64,000 bases of DNA, from NCBI GenBank assembly GCA_023101885.1, contig JALPQD010000005.1, positions 1,065,520 to 1,129,519 of the forward strand, in the 5' to 3' direction. Below are positions 21,643 to 32,634 of the stretch, in pieces. A program made the position numbers and the translations under genes. Position 1 is the first letter of the stretch, and each line of letters begins with the position of its first letter. The notes under the pieces were generated by a model that saw only the letters and a program-made list of their open reading frames with translations, did not search any database and had not been told where the DNA came from. This DNA is from Typhlomys cinereus (lineage: Eukaryota > Chordata > Mammalia > Rodentia > Platacanthomyidae).

Positions 21643-21927
21643 GGGCTGGAGAGATGGCTCAGGGGTTAAGACAATGCTTCTCACAAGCAGAAGGTCCTGA
21701 GTTCAGATCCCAGGTCCCACATTAAAAAAAAAAAAAACCGCCAGGTGGAAACAGCTGCGTCCTGCACTTTTGGCCCTTGTGGGAGGAGTCTGGGAAATCC
21801 CAGAGTGAAGTTAAAAGGAGGTAGAAGCAATCTAAAGTCACTCTTGGGCTTCCACAGGGACACACAGTACCCTCTGATATACACAAACACACAATAAATA
21901 AAGTGTTAAAAAAAAAAAAGAAAAAAG
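21643..21927 (+). repeat. B2-superfamily SINE, subfamily B
   Basis: GGGCTGGAGAGATGGCTCAG head, box B GAGTTCAGATCC, body with GAAGCAATCTAAAGTCACTC and CCACAGGGACACACAGTACC, a very short CA part and an AATAAATAAAG tail. A few internal bases are lost between CAATC and AAAGTCAC. Confidence 0.85.
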
Positions 21928-22622
21928 GTTATCTAATGATAATAAAATAAATACCTAAATCATTTAGCAACCAGATGCTTCCCAACCTTTTCAGTGTCAC
22001 TGTTAGGAAAATGACCAGAAGTCAAGGCCAGTGTTCCTTAGTTCCTGCCCTTTTTTGTAGTGGCATGAATAATGGTGGTAGCGAGGGTATTAAAAAGAAC
22101 AGGACTTGTAATTCATGGAGCTGGAAAATGCTTGACTTTTTGCATTCACTTTCGCTTCCTGTGTTTGTTGGCGGCTAGGAGGGGGTCACTCCAGGGAAAT
22201 GCGGGCAGAGCTCACTTTGCAGATGAGGGTTTTCCTTCTGTGACCAACAAGGTGTCCAGATCAGCTCCAGAAACAAGACCCAGAATCGGCCTCCCCGTCG
22301 CCCATCTCGTATCTGTTGGCAGGTGGTCCACAGGCCTTCCCCCAGAGAAGACCACCCTAGCGCACTCTGGATAGAAGCAGAATCCTCTCCACGAGGCTTG
22401 GACTCGGTCAGTGGGACCCTGGGCTTCCTTTTTGCCATAAGCACAGCTTGAAGGATTAAAACACAGAGACTAGAAAGATGGGCTTCTACTCTGGCTTTTC
22501 TCCCCAAAATTATATTCTCTGGGGGTATAGATCTGTGGCCAGTAGAAAGAGATCTTTGTCTATTGTAGGACATGCAAATACTCTGCGAAGTCGTATCACC
22601 AGCAGAAGCACCTGTAGATAAG
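21928..22622. other. Non-coding stretch, nothing recognised
   Basis: No exon or named repeat seen. The longest minus-strand frame here (22175-22573) matches no known protein. Confidence 0.35.
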
Positions 22623-22815
22623 CTGGGGTTAGGGCCCCGCGGTAGAGTGTTTGCTTAGCAAGCACGAGGCCCTGGGTTTCAATACCCAGCATCACCTAAA
22701 TTAGCTGACAGACAGCTGTCATCCCTGGGGAGGTGGAAGGAAGCAGGGAGATCAGAAGTACAAGTCACCCCTGCTGCACAGCCAGTGTGGGACAGCCTGT
22801 CTGAAAAAGGGAAGG
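22623..22815 (+). repeat. ID_B1 dimeric SINE
   Basis: The left half is an ID (tRNA-Ala-like) unit: CTGGGGTTAGGGCCCCGCGG, GTAGAGTGTTTGCTTAGCAA, GGCCCTGGGTTTCAATACCC. The right half is B1-like: CTGTCATCCCTGGGGAGGTG, GATCAGAAGTACAAGTCACC and GACAGCCTGTCTGAAAAAGG. Confidence 0.75.
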
Positions 22816-23478
22816 GAGGAAGGAAGAAAAGGCAGCCACTGCTGTCAGTCTCGGGATTAGGAATTGTCCCGGCTCCAGTATCCTCACCATCCATTCTCTT
22901 CCTAAAAGTTTGGGCTTATAGAAACCCGAGTTTGGAAACTCAGAATTAAGACAACGGTGAATTGCGATGCAAGCAGTCTCTTTCCTCTCTACGCATCACA
23001 TGCTTCTTTGGACATTAACTACTACATTCGTTGGTTTTTGTCTGTGTCTCCGCCTTGTGCTGAGCTGGTGCCGGGACCTCGAGAGTCAGTGCTGGGGGAA
23101 GACCCAGGCCCCGAATGCGTGGAACCAGGTAGGAAAGAGAAACACTAGTATGTGGAAGGTACACAGAACCTGCGTGAGCGGTGAGTGAATACGAGTCGTG
23201 TGATAAACTCGGGTGAAGAGAGGCTTCTTGAAGTCAACTACAAACACTCTATGACGTTCCCTCCCACCAGCCACACAGAACACGTCCTCCCTGCTTAAAA
23301 ATGCCGACATCTTAATACTGAGACCAGCAGGCCCAATTCTAACAGTACTTGCTTTACAGAGTAGGGAACATGTCTCTTTTTTTTCTTAAATCACCCTATT
23401 GTACAAAGCTACATGTATTGAAAACATATTCACCATAATGAGTTGTCTGTGTAAGGACAAGTGCATGCTGGGATACAT
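22816..23478. other. Non-coding stretch, nothing recognised
   Basis: No gene or repeat recognised. Confidence 0.35.
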
Positions 23479-23800
23479 ACATGTTCCTGTGTGTGCATGC
23501 ACATGCACATATGTGTGCTTGTGGAGGCCAGATACTGACATTGAACATCTTCATTCTCTCCGTCTTAATCTTTTTGAGACAGGATCACTTGCTAAACCTG
23601 GACTTCACCAATTGGGCTAGACCGGCTGGCCGGCGCACCCCAGGTATCTGCCTGTCTCTGCTTTCTGACCCCACCTCCAGCCCTCATCCAGGGCATGGAT
23701 TATAAATGTGTACGGCCACACTTGGCCTGAACAAGTGCCTGGCATCCAAAGTCAGGTCTTCTTGCATGTACGCCAAGCCCTTCTGTCAACTGAGCTGTCT
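23479..23800 (-). repeat. B4-type SINE, minus strand
   Basis: GT-rich start, TGTGGAGGCCAGATACTGAC, then B1-like reverse words (GAGACAGGATCACTTGCTAA, GGGCATGGATTATAAATGTG) and a reverse tRNA head with GTCAACTGAGCTGTCTC. This matches the B4 plan: tRNA head plus B1-like part plus CA tail. Confidence 0.6.
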
Positions 23801-23814
23801 CAAAGTTATTTTGT

Positions 23815-24005
23815 GTATTTGTGTGTGTGCGTGTGTGCACGTTGGGACACACATGACATGATATACCTGTGGAGGTTAGAAGGCAGCCCCCCTGGAGTTC
23901 TCTTCCTTCCACCTCTATGTGGGTTCCAGGGATTAAATTCAGGTCAGCAGGCTTGGCACCCTAAGTACTATTTCCCCTGCCGAGCGATCTCTCTGCCCCC
24001 TCCCC
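23815..24005 (-). repeat. B4/RSINE1-type SINE, minus strand
   Basis: GT repeat, CTGTGGAGGTTAGAAGGCAG, GTGGGTTCCAGGGATTAAAT (reverse box B) and CCGAGCGATCTCTCTGCCCC (reverse head). Confidence 0.6.
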
Positions 24006-24589
24006 ACATGCTGGCCCTAAAAGGCAAAGTAAAGGATGCCATGATTCCCTTGCCTTCAGCAAAGTTCCATTCTACAGGGACTTGTAATTACGGAATCCCA
24101 AACCCAGGCGGCTGGTAGCTGCGCCCACGGGCACCTGCTAACTAACCTAATCAGTACTTGGGGCTCAGTCATTTAGAACTGATGGGTATTAGATGCCTTC
24201 AGACAACATCAAGGGGTGCCTTTCCTCTTGCCCAGTTTCTATTAACCTTATCAGCCCCTAATAGTGTCCTTGAATTCTCAGGAGTTCATGGTCCATTGAT
24301 TTAAATGCCACATTCCATGCCCCTGTTTGCAAACAGCAACATGCTAAACGAGTCTTCTTGAGAAATGCTGATTCGCTTAAAGACTTTAATTACGCTGGAC
24401 TTGAGACTAGGCAAAACAACGAGAGGGAGCTGGCCAAGTATTTGTGAACCTGAGACCCATGAATTCACATTGCTGTCACATGGCTTAGGGTATAAGGAGG
24501 GGGAGCTGGGGGTGGGGGGAGAGAGACAAGGTAGACATGTTTTGTCTTAAGTATCCTACCTCCTCCAAAGTTTCTTGAGTACCATCTGT
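24006..24589. other. Non-coding stretch, nothing recognised
   Basis: No exon or repeat recognised. Confidence 0.35.
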
Positions 24590-25015
24590 CACAGTGAGAA
24601 ATGCCATGTTGTTAACTTGAAACTGAAGGCTCTGAGCCCTGGGCACAGTTGTGAGAAATTATCAGTTAGGTCCTGAGCAAGCCTGCAGGAGATTGTCTAA
24701 TTGATGGAGAAGACTAAGCCCATGGAGGGTGGGACTGATCTTTGAGCAGGTGAGTAAGATGAACAAAACCGGTTGAGAAAATTGGCCTCCTTTGCTGCTC
24801 TGGCCAGACTTGCTTGTTTGATGGACAAGGATGGTTGCTCTCCCAGCAGTCTTGTAAATATATGAACATGGTGTGGCCAGGTCCCTCACACCCCCGTTTT
24901 TTGGTGTGGACTGTCCTGCCAAGTTGGACGAAGAACTGTGACCAGTTCAGTCACGAGAAAAAATAACGCTTGTTCCCTTCAGCCGTGTGGTCATGAATTT
25001 TATCCGCAACCACTT
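24590..25015 (+). repeat. Repeat family R2, plus strand, diverged
   Basis: R2 is a roughly 430-bp repeat found five times in this window. Key words: AACTTGAAACTGAAGGCTCT, CCTGCAGGAGATTGTCTAAT, GGCCAGACTTGCTTGTTTGA, ATGGTGTGGCCAGG and GTTCAGTCACGAGAAAAAAT. It resembles the widespread mammalian repeats that begin GTGTCAACTTGAC, but I cannot name it with certainty. Confidence 0.6.
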
Positions 25016-25039
25016 AGAGTAGATACAACACCGTGTAAA

Positions 25040-25260
25040 AGAACTTTTTTCTTGGTACTAGCACCCAGGGCCTTGCACACAGTAGGCGAGCAGTCCACCA
25101 CTAGATTGGTTAATATGCTTTGAGATAGGGTCTTAAAGGTATAGCCGGGGATCCTCCCGTGTCTATGTCCTTAATATTGTTGGCTTTGGAGTGACAGGGA
25201 TGGAACCCAGAGCATCTTGCATGTTAGGCAAGCACGCTGTATCTCCGGCCCCTAAAGTAT
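25040..25260 (-). repeat. ID_B1-type SINE, minus strand
   Basis: Reverse ID words occur twice (CACCCAGGGCCTTGCACACA; GGGATGGAACCCAGAGCATC with GGCAAGCACGCTGTATCTCC). Between them lies a reversed B1 part (TTTGAGATAGGGTCTTAAAG). The first may be a second ID fragment. Confidence 0.6.
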
Positions 25261-26095
25261 CTTAAATATCCCTTGAGTCCTACCAAGTCTGAGAGAACAT
25301 GTTCTGCTTGTGATTCTTTCCTCCCCAGCATGCAGCTGGCTTGGCAGAAGGACTGGCTCTCTTGGCCCAGAAGGCTGAGCAGGAGCGCATTACAGAGACC
25401 CCATTCTCAGTAAGGGAGATTTATTCATCTAAGACTAGGTAGGAAGATTCCATCCTGTAACTCCGGGCTTGCGTGCCCTGACGCCGGCATTTCTTCATGT
25501 GTAAGGGGAGGCCTCTGTTGTAAATCTCTGGTACTGTCTGTGACAACCTCCCTTGGTTTCCACATTAACCAGTAACCAAACCCTTCAAGCCGCTGATGGC
25601 AGCAAACTTCCAGATGCCCTTGAGACTCGCCCCCCCACCCCCACCAGCCTTGTTTCCCTTCACCTTGCAGAAAAGCGCTTACATCAGTATTTCATTCCAA
25701 TAAAATGGTCCCTTTATTAGCCAAATCTCCAAACAAAGGCTCTGCTGACAAAAAGCCTCTTTCACGAAAAGGGGAAAGAGAACAAACCTCTTGAAAGGCA
25801 TTTTCAATGTCCTCCAACTTGTGACTGTCCCACAGAGTGGCACGGCTGGTCCTGGCCAGCCTCGGCCGTCCTAGGGCAAGTGTAAGGGGCATCCGGGTGG
25901 TACCTGCCGAGGGGCAGTGACATGAACCATCCAGCTCCCGGTGTGGCCCCGCTGAGCCCTTTGTTATGTTGGTGCAGTTGGGAATGAGCCATTTTGCTTA
26001 CAGAGTTTTTGTTTTGTTTTGATTTTTGAGGGTGAACCCAGACTGCGGGGTCTCTGTCTCTCTGAGTTATTCCTCCAAGCCCTCTTTGACTTGTG
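25261..26095. other. Non-coding stretch, nothing recognised
   Basis: No exon or repeat recognised. AATAAA-like words near 25698 belong to no visible gene. Confidence 0.35.
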
Positions 26096-26523
26096 TTGCA
26101 GTCAGCCTGCATGGCTGCTCATAAATCACTGTCAAACGGCTTAAGGGAACAAGGGGTTTATATTACGATTGCCTGGTTACACCTCTCAGTCCAGCTTGGC
26201 AGGAGAGCTGCGCCATCACCAGAGGGCCGAGGGAACTGGCCACGCCATATCTACGTAACAGCTGAGACAGGGACGATCCTTACTTGCCAGACCAGCGTGT
26301 CTGGCCAAGTGTACACGAGGATGCCCACTTTCTCAAACAGTTCACTCCATTTTATTCACCTGCCCGGGTACTGGTCCCATCCATCATGGACTGGGCCTTC
26401 CCCATCTACTAAACAATCTTCTGTAGGTTCGCCCTGGGTTTCAATCAACTACCAGCTATCTACAAATGTGCCCAGAGCCCAAACCCTCAAACATCAAGTT
26501 GACATCTGTATCTAACTTATGAC
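26096..26523 (-). repeat. Repeat family R2, minus strand
   Basis: Reverse of the copies at 24590 and 27075: GCATGGCTGCTCATAAATCA, CTCTCAGTCCAGCTTGGCAG, TTGCCAGACCAGCGTGTCTG, CTAAACAATCTTCTGTAGGT and CATCAAGTTGACATCTGTAT at the far end. Nearly full length. Confidence 0.75.
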
Positions 26524-26534
26524 AACTTGTTTTT

Positions 26535-26620
26535 GTTAATATGAGGCTGAAGTTGGCCTCAAACTTGCCTCTGAGTGCTAGAGTTTTTACAGGTGTGAAC
26601 CACACATACCTGCACTCTTC
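26535..26620 (-). repeat. B1 fragment, minus strand
   Basis: Reverse B1 words: AGGCTGAAGTTGGCCTCAAA, CTTGCCTCTGAGTGCTAGAG and TTACAGGTGTGAACCACACA. It abuts the R2 copy. Confidence 0.6.
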
Positions 26621-26826
26621 CCTTTGACTTTGCGATTCTAGAAATACGACGTACATAAGCTAGTGCAAATGAGTAAGTAAGTACCACTTTTCCCTTGGGA
26701 ATCCAGGAGACCCTTCAAAGTCTCTCCACACACTCTTCCCTTGGTTCCAAGGTCCATCATGGGACCTTGATGACCGAAACTGCTCCAGTGCTCTGACTGA
26801 CCACTTTTTCTTTAGTCCTAAGAATC

Positions 26827-26883
26827 TGGGCTCTGGGGAGGGCAGTCAGGAGGATCCTGCCCCTGCCGCAGCAGCAGAAGTGC
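26827..26883 (+). repeat. 57-bp perfect direct repeat, copy 1
   Basis: G-rich sequence starting TGGGCTCTGGGGAGGGCAGT and ending CAGCAGCAGAAGTGC. It is identical at all 57 positions to 27665-27721. It belongs to no SINE or LTR that I recognise. Confidence 0.9.
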
Positions 26884-27074
26884 GAATGCATGCCTGAACT
26901 CTCAAACCTGTTTTAACATGTCTCTTCACGTGACAGTGCATGACATGGTGCCCAGGTGGAATCAGAGGAAAACTCTGCAGGTTCATTATCCTACCATGTA
27001 GCCTTGTAGAGGTTGAACTCTGGTCACCAAATAGAAGGGCAGCTACCTTGCCGGCCTTCAAAACCTCTGTCATA

Positions 27075-27482
27075 GTTAGGCACAGGTGTCAACTTAACAG
27101 TTGAGAGTTTGAGCTCTGGGTACATTTGTAGTGAATTAATGGTTGAGTTAAGCCCAGAGCAAACCTGCAGGAGATTGTCTAGTGGATGGGGAAGGCCCTG
27201 GAATAAAATACAGAGAGCTGGTTGAGAGAGTTGGCATCCTTGTGTATACTTGGCCAGACATGCTGGTCTGGCAAAAAAGGATCATCCCTCTCTCAGCCAT
27301 TATGTAGAGATGGTGTGGCCAGTTCCTTCAACACTGGCGTTGGTGTGAGCTCTCCTGTCAAGCTGGACTGAGAACTATAACTGGACAATCGTAAGAGAAA
27401 ATAAACCCCTTGCTCCCTTAAGCTGTTTGATCGTGATTTATGAGCAGCCATGCAAGCTGACTGCAATGCTCGGTTTCTTAAG
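27075..27482 (+). repeat. Repeat family R2, plus strand
   Basis: The best-preserved R2 copy: GTGTCAACTTAACAGTTGAG, AACCTGCAGGAGATTGTCTA, CAGACATGCTGGTCTGGCAA, CAAGCTGGACTGAGAACTAT and AGAGAAAATAAACCCCTTGC. It ends with GAGCAGCCATGCAAGCTGAC. It carries an AATAAA-type signal near its 3' end, as transcribed non-autonomous elements often do. Confidence 0.75.
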
Positions 27483-27528
27483 TGCTAGTGAGAATGTTGC
27501 CAAATGGTAGTGCTACCATACAGGTGTG

Positions 27529-27550
27529 GTTGGTTGGTTGGTTGGTTGGG
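27529..27550. repeat. (GGTT)n microsatellite
   Basis: Five uninterrupted GGTT units. No wider context. Confidence 0.85.
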
Positions 27551-27664
27551 TTTTCTTTTTTACTTGGGGGGAGGGGTGTCAGGGAAGACCAAGTCCTTGA
27601 ATTGTCTGCAGAAAGCAACTGCAGGATGAACAGGTGAAGTGAGCACCTAAGACATGCTTAGGCT

Positions 27665-27721
27665 TGGGCTCTGGGGAGGGCAGTCAGGAGGATCCTGCCC
27701 CTGCCGCAGCAGCAGAAGTGC
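27665..27721 (+). repeat. 57-bp perfect direct repeat, copy 2
   Basis: Identical to 26827-26883, same orientation, 838 bp away. The R2 element at 27075-27482 lies between the two copies. The flanking bases differ on both sides. Confidence 0.9.
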
Positions 27722-27794
27722 TTAAGGTCAGGCTTAAGGTTGTAGCCGCAGCCCTATGTCCATTCTAGCTGCTCTCAAGCGACAGCTCCAAAGG

Positions 27795-27960
27795 TTGCTC
27801 GGAGCCTGTGCCAGGGCTCAGAGGGTCAAGGCGCTTGCCACCAAGCCTGACACCTTGAGTTCGATCCCTGGAACCCATAAAAGTTGTCCTCCGACCTCTA
27901 CATATGTGCCGCAGAACACATGCACCTGTATATCAACACACAATTCTTTTAAAAAAAAAT
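27795..27960 (+). repeat. B4/RSINE1-type SINE
   Basis: GCTCAGAGGGTCAAGGCGCT head, GAGTTCGATCCCTGGAACCC (box B), AAGTTGTCCTCCGACCTCTA and a degenerate CA part ending in an A-run. Confidence 0.7.
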
Positions 27961-28175
27961 TTTGAAAAGGCTGGTAGGGAATTTTTTTTTTCTTTTTGAT
28001 AACTGAGATTACAGGTTAGCCTTGGCTAGGGATTAAGGCAGGTCCTTCAAGGCACACTGGGTTCCTTATAAGAGTCCTAGAAGAGGGCAGGTTTGTGCCT
28101 GGGAAGGAAGAAGGCTTGGCCTTAGGCACAGTCATCCACTTGTAACATTCTTATGCGGAAATATCTCTATAAAAC
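27961..28175. other. Non-coding stretch, nothing recognised
   Basis: No exon or repeat recognised. Confidence 0.3.
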
Positions 28176-28305
28176 AAATGTCTATGTCTGCAGACTTCAC
28201 AGCAGATGTTCACTGCGCTGGACTTCATCCTCAGCGAGTAACTGGTTTCAAACAGACTGCAAGGTGAAGGGGTCTCATCTCCCTGCAATTCTCAGTCTTT
28301 CCAGC
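28176..28305 (+). repeat. Unnamed diverged repeat, copy 1
   Basis: ATGTCTATGTCTGCAGACTT, CACAGCAGATGTTCACTG and CTGGACTTCATCCTCAGC align by eye with 29925-30050, at roughly two thirds identity or more over about 120 bp. The family is unknown to me; it has no tRNA head or A-tail. Confidence 0.45.
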
Positions 28306-28630
28306 CCACCTCACGTCGAGGGCAACGTGGTTGTGAAGGTTCTGTGACTGTCCCTGTGCCCTGTGCGCACGTGTCCCTTTGCATGGGCCCAGTTTGCTAC
28401 ACGCAGCTGTACAGCTGTCTCCATATCAGCCTGGCTCTGTTGGCTGCAGACAGCTCAGGTGACCACAGATAACCTGCCACACGGGGCGTCTTCAGAACCT
28501 CTGACAAATGGCTGAACCGTCCGCCAAGAAAACTGGCCAAGTGGCTTCCAGGAAAGAACTGCTAAAGGAGTCAAGAAGGCAGGAAACTGTACTGCAAAGA
28601 TAAAAAGGTAATACATAGAAACACTAGCTG
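28306..28630. other. Non-coding stretch, nothing recognised
   Basis: No exon or repeat recognised. Confidence 0.3.
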
Positions 28631-28864
28631 GTGACTGGGGAGATGGCTCAGGTGTTAAAACCTTTGCCTTGCAAGCAAAAGGACCTGAATTCAGATCCCA
28701 GGTCGCACATAAAAACGTCAGGAGAAATGGCGGCAGCCTGTATTTCCATCCCTGGTGGGCGGAGCCTGGGAAATCTGAATGAAGCAAAAAGAAGGTAGAA
28801 GCAATCCAGGATGATTCCCAAAGTCATCCTTGGACTTCCACAGGGACACACAGTGCCCTCTGAT

Positions 28865-28910
<46 letters not shown>

Positions 28911-28925
28911 TAAATGAATAAATAG
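28631..28925 (+). repeat. B2-superfamily SINE, subfamily B
   Basis: Head CTGGGGAGATGGCTCAGGTG, box B GAATTCAGATCCC, body GAAGCAATCCAGGATGATTC, CCACAGGGACACACAGTGCC, about 40 bp of CA and a TAAATAAATGAATAAATA tail. Confidence 0.85.
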
Positions 28926-29048
28926 ATGCTGGATGGCTATGACAAGGCCTGCAATTCTGACCCAGGAAGGCAGAGCCCGGGAAACCCCAGAGCAAAGCAT
29001 TATGGAGGTGGAACAATCCAGAGTGATTCCCTGGGTCAGGTCCTCCTA
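28926..29048 (+). repeat. B2-superfamily SINE, subfamily C, headless 3' part
   Basis: Directly after the previous SINE: GCCTGCAATTCTGACCCAGG, AAGGCAGAGCCCGGGAAACC, CCAGAGCAAAGCATTATGG and ACAATCCAGAGTGATTCCC. Subfamily C differs from B in the words 'caattctga' and 'ccccagagcaaagcaa'. The head and CA tail are missing. Confidence 0.65.
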
Positions 29049-29051
29049 CCG

Positions 29052-29185
29052 GCTGGCCAGATGGCTCAGTGGTAAAGGTCCTGCGTGCAAACAGGACGAC
29101 AGAATTCATTCCCTGGAACTGCCTTCTGAACGCCATCCTTTGACTTGCACGTGCTGCGGGGACATTGCACACACCTGCTTTCTCT
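29052..29185 (+). repeat. B4/RSINE1-type SINE
   Basis: GGCCAGATGGCTCAGTGGTA, GTCCTGCGTGCAAACAGGAC, GAATTCATTCCCTGGAACTG and TTTGACTTGCACGTGCTGCG, followed by a decayed CA part. Confidence 0.65.
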
Positions 29186-29924
29186 CTCTAATACAGACTT
29201 TTTACAGAAAGGAAATACGTTTCTGTGCTTTGCCCTTGAAAACTGCTCAGTAACAGTCACACACTGTCTGACAGTTGAGGCGCCCTCGGCGCTGACACCT
29301 CCCCAAGGTAAGCCAAGGCTCTGCCCAGCTCTCCTGCGGCAGAGGCCGACGACTCTCTGGCAGTGGTTTGGCAGAGACACCTAGTCCCCATCTTCATAAC
29401 CCTTCATCTTCTGGGCCAGGGGGAGTGAATCATGCATCATCTCTTCTTCCCCAGGATACTGTGAAGATGGGCCGCATGCAACACGCCACTGCCTGCAGAT
29501 AACGGGCGCAGAAGCTTTGCCTGCCGTGGATCATCACGGTGCTGGCAGGAAATTCAGGGGAAGACAACATGATCACTTTGGCTTGGGAAGTAACTGACAT
29601 GCCAGCCCGCACCTTCCCCTTCTCCACCCAGAATCAGTACTGCGCTCCAGCTTCCACGGCTAAAACAGGACAAGGAGTCACAAGTGGACAGGGAGCCGTA
29701 GCACCGGGATAGGTGGGCATTTCCTCTGCTCCCCACAGCAGCCCAGGTCACGTGCATACTTGACAATAAGGGTGAAACCGATGCATTTCAAAGTGGTCCG
29801 CGTGCTGCTGCGGATACCTATGAATTTAGCCCAACGAGAAATCAAGACTTTACTTCAAACATCATGAGGGGTTTTCTTTGGCAATTTCTTTTTTAATTCA
29901 TTTGCATGATTCTAGAGCATGAAG
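29186..29924. other. Non-coding stretch, nothing recognised
   Basis: No exon or repeat recognised. Confidence 0.35.
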
Positions 29925-30050
29925 AAATATCTATGTTGGCAAACTTGGCAGCAGATGTTAATTGTGCTAGACTTCATCCTCGGCTGGTGGGTGACGTCAA
30001 ACAGAGTCCAAGTGAGGGGCTTCTTACCATTGTGATCATGTCAGACGTGG
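29925..30050 (+). repeat. Unnamed diverged repeat, copy 2
   Basis: ATATCTATGTTGGCAAACTT, GGCAGCAGATGTTAATTG and CTAGACTTCATCCTCGGC; see 28176-28305 for the other copy, 1.75 kb to the left in the same orientation. Confidence 0.45.
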
Positions 30051-31795
30051 GCTGGTATGATTGGTCCTCAGGTAAATATACTTGCCCTGCAATCCTTAGT
30101 GGTCTGCAGTGGAATCCTTAGTGGAAGGAGAGAATCAACCACTCATATGCCTTGGTATAAGCCCATCTCCCTCACATAAGTTGCTATGCACACACACAAA
30201 ATAAACAGGAAAAAAATTGTTAGATATATCTCCTGATGGTTTTGAGTTAGAATGTTGCAGATCCATGACCAAATTATCCTGGGCTGTCTTTAGTTCCCTT
30301 AGCCAATTATTGTGCACATCTCTATCTGGCCTAATAATATCCTTTGGACTATTAAGTTTGATTATAAACTTTGGAATATACTTATAGTAGATCCCTAGAT
30401 TTTATCAATTCAAAAGCAAAGAATGTTATCAGATAACATCTAAAAACCTATAGCAATAATTTCCCCCACTTTGCTGTTATCCACCTATACGATGTTCCCA
30501 CCAGTGTATTTGGTAAAAAAATAAATAAATGAATAAAAAATTTAAAAAAAAAAAAACTTGATTTAGGACCTTCTTTTGTCCTGTAACTATAAAAAGCTCA
30601 TGAGACTTCTTTCATGATTTAATGTTATTCAAGGCAACTAGATCCATGGTGCTGTTCCCAGGCCATGGTCACTGGTAATTGGCTCAGAATAAACGATTTC
30701 TTCTTCCCTTTGAGATGCGATTTTTGAAGGACTCTGTCTGAGGTACCCACCCAGCAGAAGAGGGGTGTCTTTACCTTAGAGACCCCAAGTTTATGCTCTC
30801 CCACTCCACCAACCGCACAGCAAATGACGGCCTTTCTGTCAGCGATTCTAAACACTGTTTTGCAATCAGGGTTGACATCTGGTTCCATACACGTGCCCCG
30901 AGCTAGGGTTTCCCCTCATTCTTCCGCATTAGAAGTGTTTGATGTGTTTCCTCCTCCTGGGTCCTTTACTGTTACAGCTTGTTTTTTTTGTTGTTGTTTT
31001 GTTTTGTTTTTGCCACGAGGCTGTGGACAGTCAGAAAAGGGCAATCCACCCAAGGTAATGTAATTATTGTCCCTTGCTAAATGTGAAGGGCGGGCCGGCT
31101 TGACTCCTGGTCACTTACTCAGCCTGGAGAACGCTCTGTCGCAGCTGTTGGATGCAGTCAGTTGGTGGGGAGAGGCGTCCGGCAGATGTGGAGAAGGTGG
31201 GTTCAGGAAAACACTGGAATATTTGCGGGGCCCTCAGGAGCAGATGTGACTTTTCTTTCCAGCATGGCATTTCAGAAGTGGATTCTCCAGCTGGCACCCA
31301 CCCAGGCAGCGCCCGCGACTGCACACCACTGTGACCTTTATTTTCACTGGACCATTTCCTTGTGTGTGGATAGTCCCTGCGGTCGCCAGGAAGCAGAAAA
31401 GCATAGACCACGTTTGTGGTCTATGGAGAGGCAGAACACTTTCCAATGGCAGACACTGCTTTGAATAGAGAACAGAGGGAGCAGAGAGGAAATTACTTTT
31501 GCTGCCTGCCTCTGCAGAGCCAAAGAGTCTCTCTCCAGATTTACATTTCAGAGCCTCCAGAATGCTTTTTATTTGTTTGTTTTCAATGTTTTTGAAAAGG
31601 GAGCTCACCATAGCTGAGCTTGGCCTTAAGTTGATTTTCCTGCCTATCACCATGCCTGCTTTGGACTATTTATTTATTTATGTGTCTTTCCTTTATTTCT
31701 TACCCCCTGGATAATGTTCTAGTCCCTCCGATTGGTTTAGTAAGTGGATTTTTAACCAAGCCATGAGGTGACCTTTGAGATTCGACCTTTGAGAT

Positions 31796-31797
<2 letters not shown>
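30051..31797. other. Non-coding stretch, nothing recognised
   Basis: About 1.7 kb with no exon or named repeat. Short A-rich runs occur at 30519-30555. A 14-bp tandem duplication, ACCTTTGAGATTCG, lies at 31771-31798. Confidence 0.35.

Positions 31798-31847
<50 letters not shown>
31798..31847. repeat. (GT)25 microsatellite
   Basis: 50 uninterrupted bases of alternating G and T, not part of an obvious SINE. A likely polymorphic marker. Confidence 0.95.
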
Positions 31848-31849
<2 letters not shown>

Positions 31850-32254
31850 CTCTGGCCTTGAAAAGGTGAGAAAAACTTTTCCAAGATAATACAGTTCATA
31901 CACACTCATTCCCAGGAGAACTTCCACTACCCGGGGCTAAAATTAGAGCTGGAGTGACCGAGAGACAGTCTGCCAGAGGAATAAAAAAGAACTCGGGGAA
32001 GCCAGGAAAGGGGTGGGAATGTTTTAAAATATTGTAAACAGTTATTCCATTATTTACAGAATAAAATTAGCCCGATGACACATTCTAAGGGTGTCCCCCC
32101 TACCAACCTTTGGCCTCCAGCCAGAGCTAAAAACATAAAAAAGTAGCATGTGTGCCCCTATGCATGACTCCTGGGGTGACAGGAATTAACCCCGGATCTG
32201 CCAACTTCTTTATGGTCGGCGGTTAGGTGCTGCTGCTGCTTTGTGGGACGAAAG
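31848..32254. other. Non-coding stretch, nothing recognised
   Basis: No exon or repeat recognised. Confidence 0.3.
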
Positions 32255-32350
32255 TTACCCAGCAAGAGTGAGTTCTGTTTTGTCATCTGTGAAATGGGGT
32301 TAATGATGCTATTTGCTTCACAGCACAGCCAAGAGGTTGAAACCAAAGAC
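32255..32350 (+). repeat. MIR-like fragment, plus strand
   Basis: GTTTTGTCATCTGTGAAATG followed by GGGTTAATGATGCTATTTGC and TTCACAGC: the conserved 'ctcatctgtaaaatggggataat' part of MIR. Confidence 0.6.
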
Positions 32351-32569
32351 GTCCTTCCGGCCTCGACCCCCACACATTCTGTGCTTGAGACGTGTCGGTG
32401 GCTTTCCTTAATCCCGTTTCTGAAATGCTTGAGATGTGTGTAGATCAGCGGGAAAGTAAACCTGGAAAACAATGCTGTTTGAACATAAGGTCACACCACA
32501 GTTAAGGAAGCGCACAGTGGCCCCGCAGGGACTGAGTGGGTCTTCTCCTTTCGAAAGACTGAGCCAAAG

Positions 32570-32605
32570 GCCCCCCCACCCCACCCCCCACCCCCCCCAC
32601 CCCAG
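32570..32605. repeat. C-rich low-complexity run
   Basis: CCCCCCCACCCCACCCCC-type sequence; a G-quadruplex candidate on the minus strand. Confidence 0.8.
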
Positions 32606-32634
32606 TCCGGCTGAGTTCCAGAAGCTACTTCACA

